Below, in pieces: positions 5,683 to 6,138 of a DNA stretch of 6,138 nt. Position 1 is the first letter of the stretch. Each line of letters begins with the position of its first letter. The stretch comes from Methylocystaceae bacterium (GTDB taxonomy: Bacteria; Pseudomonadota; Alphaproteobacteria; Rhizobiales; Beijerinckiaceae). The translations under genes were made by a program, and so were the position numbers. The notes under the pieces are model-generated. The model was not told the DNA's origin, made no database searches, and saw only the letters and a program-made list of their open reading frames with translations. Where the stretch lies: positions 1 to 6,138 of the forward strand of contig PLZT01000534.1 of assembly GCA_003152255.1 (NCBI GenBank), written 5' to 3'.

Positions 5683-6138
5683 ATGGCGCTGTCGATGGAT
5701 ATTCGCGAAAAGGTGATGAAGGCGATCGAGGCAGGGATGTCGCGTCGCCGGGCGGCCGCGCGGTTTGATATCGGTCCGGCGACCGCCATTCGCTGGGCGA
5801 AGCGCGTCGAGATCACGGGAGAGGTCGCGCCTTTGAAGATGGGCGGCGACCGCAGATCGCAGCGGATCGAAGCTCACGCCGCTTTCATCCTCGCGCAGAT
5901 CGAGAAAAAGCCGGATATGACGATCATGGAGTTGCGCGAGAAAATCAGAGAGCGCCACGGCGTCGGCGTCGGCTATGGGACGGTATGGCGGTTTCTCGCG
6001 CGGCATAGGATCACGCGCAAGAAGAAGACCGGCCATGCGTTGGAGCAGGAAAGAGAGGATGTCGCGGCCGCGCGCGAGGCGTGGTTCGAGGGACAGCTCG
6101 ATCTCAATCCTTTGAAACTCGTGTTCATCGACGAAAGT
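5683..6138 (+). CDS. IS630 family transposase, N-terminal part (runs off window)
   Basis: The open frame gives 152 codons to the window edge with no stop. The start ATG at 5683 has GGAGG 5 nt upstream (5673-5677). Residues 1-45 form a first helix-turn-helix (MDIREKVMKAIEAG, then SRRRAAARFDIGPATAIRWAKR). Residues 58-112 form a second DNA-binding segment ending GVGYGTVWRFLARHRI, followed by the basic RKKKTGHALEQER linker. The frame ends at LVFIDES, where D150 is the first aspartate of the DDE/DDD catalytic triad. The other catalytic residues lie outside the window. Many relatives are split into two frames near the RKKK linker; this copy reads straight through from the start codon to the first catalytic residue, so it may be intact. 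Its plus-strand orientation opposes all resident genes. Confidence 0.93.
   Translation, partial: MALSMDIREKVMKAIEAGMSRRRAAARFDIGPATAIRWAKRVEITGEVAPLKMGGDRRSQRIEAHAAFILAQIEKKPDMTIMELREKIRERHGVGVGYGTVWRFLARHRITRKKKTGHALEQEREDVAAAREAWFEGQLDLNPLKLVFIDES

Larger units (their letters stand above)
5570..6138 (+). mobile_element. IS630-family insertion sequence, left part
   Basis: The left boundary is placed at 5570 because the disrupted regulator frame ends there and TA (5568-5569, in CTAG) fits the TA target used by IS630/Tc1-mariner elements. The first 110 bp are non-coding and repeat-rich: GAGCAT at 5570 and 5581 (11-bp spacing), GATTC at 5590, 5602 and 5621, and a 10-bp inverted repeat at 5637-5663. 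These are plausible transposase-binding ends. The right end lies beyond the window, so the inverted repeat and the target duplication cannot be checked here. Confidence 0.8.

Noticed and set aside
1..6138. CRISPR array, tRNA, rRNA or riboswitch
   Set aside because: No regularly spaced repeats and no tRNA T-loop/acceptor pattern or rRNA segment seen on either strand by eye. A covariance-model scan was not possible.

Overview
This 6.1 kb window looks like chromosomal DNA of an alphaproteobacterium, most likely of the order Hyphomicrobiales (Rhizobiales). The evidence is indirect: high GC, an RpoH sigma factor of the alphaproteobacterial type, small exported proteins that resemble ones common in that order, CsbD and DUF3096 stress proteins, and an IS630 transposase of a type common there. 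No rRNA or other species-level marker is present, so genus is not assigned.

Layout, left to right. Every resident gene reads on the minus strand. A DHA2-type (EmrB/QacA-like) drug exporter lies at 247-1656. A heat-shock sigma factor, rpoH, follows at 1930-2814. Next are two genes for small exported proteins: a glycine-rich protein with an aromatic/cysteine patch (2966-3526) and an 89-residue periplasmic protein with two cysteines (3766-4035). About 860 bases without a convincing gene follow (4036-4896 counting up to the next start codon; 4036-4755 to that gene's stop). This stretch holds a pair of outward-facing, 22/24-matching inverted repeats that look like solitary insertion-sequence ends. 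Then come a 47-residue DUF3096 membrane protein (4756-4899), an intergenic palindromic repeat of the 'VIPAQAGIQ' type, and a CsbD-family stress protein (5114-5308).

The right end is a recent-looking disruption. A plus-strand IS630-family element begins at about 5570 and runs off the window. It has landed at a TA dinucleotide inside a minus-strand LuxR/NarL-type response regulator gene. Only that gene's last 32 codons remain in the window (5470-5568), and the reading frame meets a stop three codons into the insertion sequence.

Together, the heat-shock sigma factor, CsbD, DUF3096, the small envelope proteins and the exporter suggest a stress- and envelope-response neighbourhood eroded by mobile DNA. 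That functional link is inferred from gene content. The spacings argue for separate transcription units, and no RpoH-type or EcfG-type promoter was convincingly visible. I found no clearly novel multi-gene system. The most informative observations are the disrupted regulator, the orphan IS-like ends, and the palindromic structures around the IS630 start.
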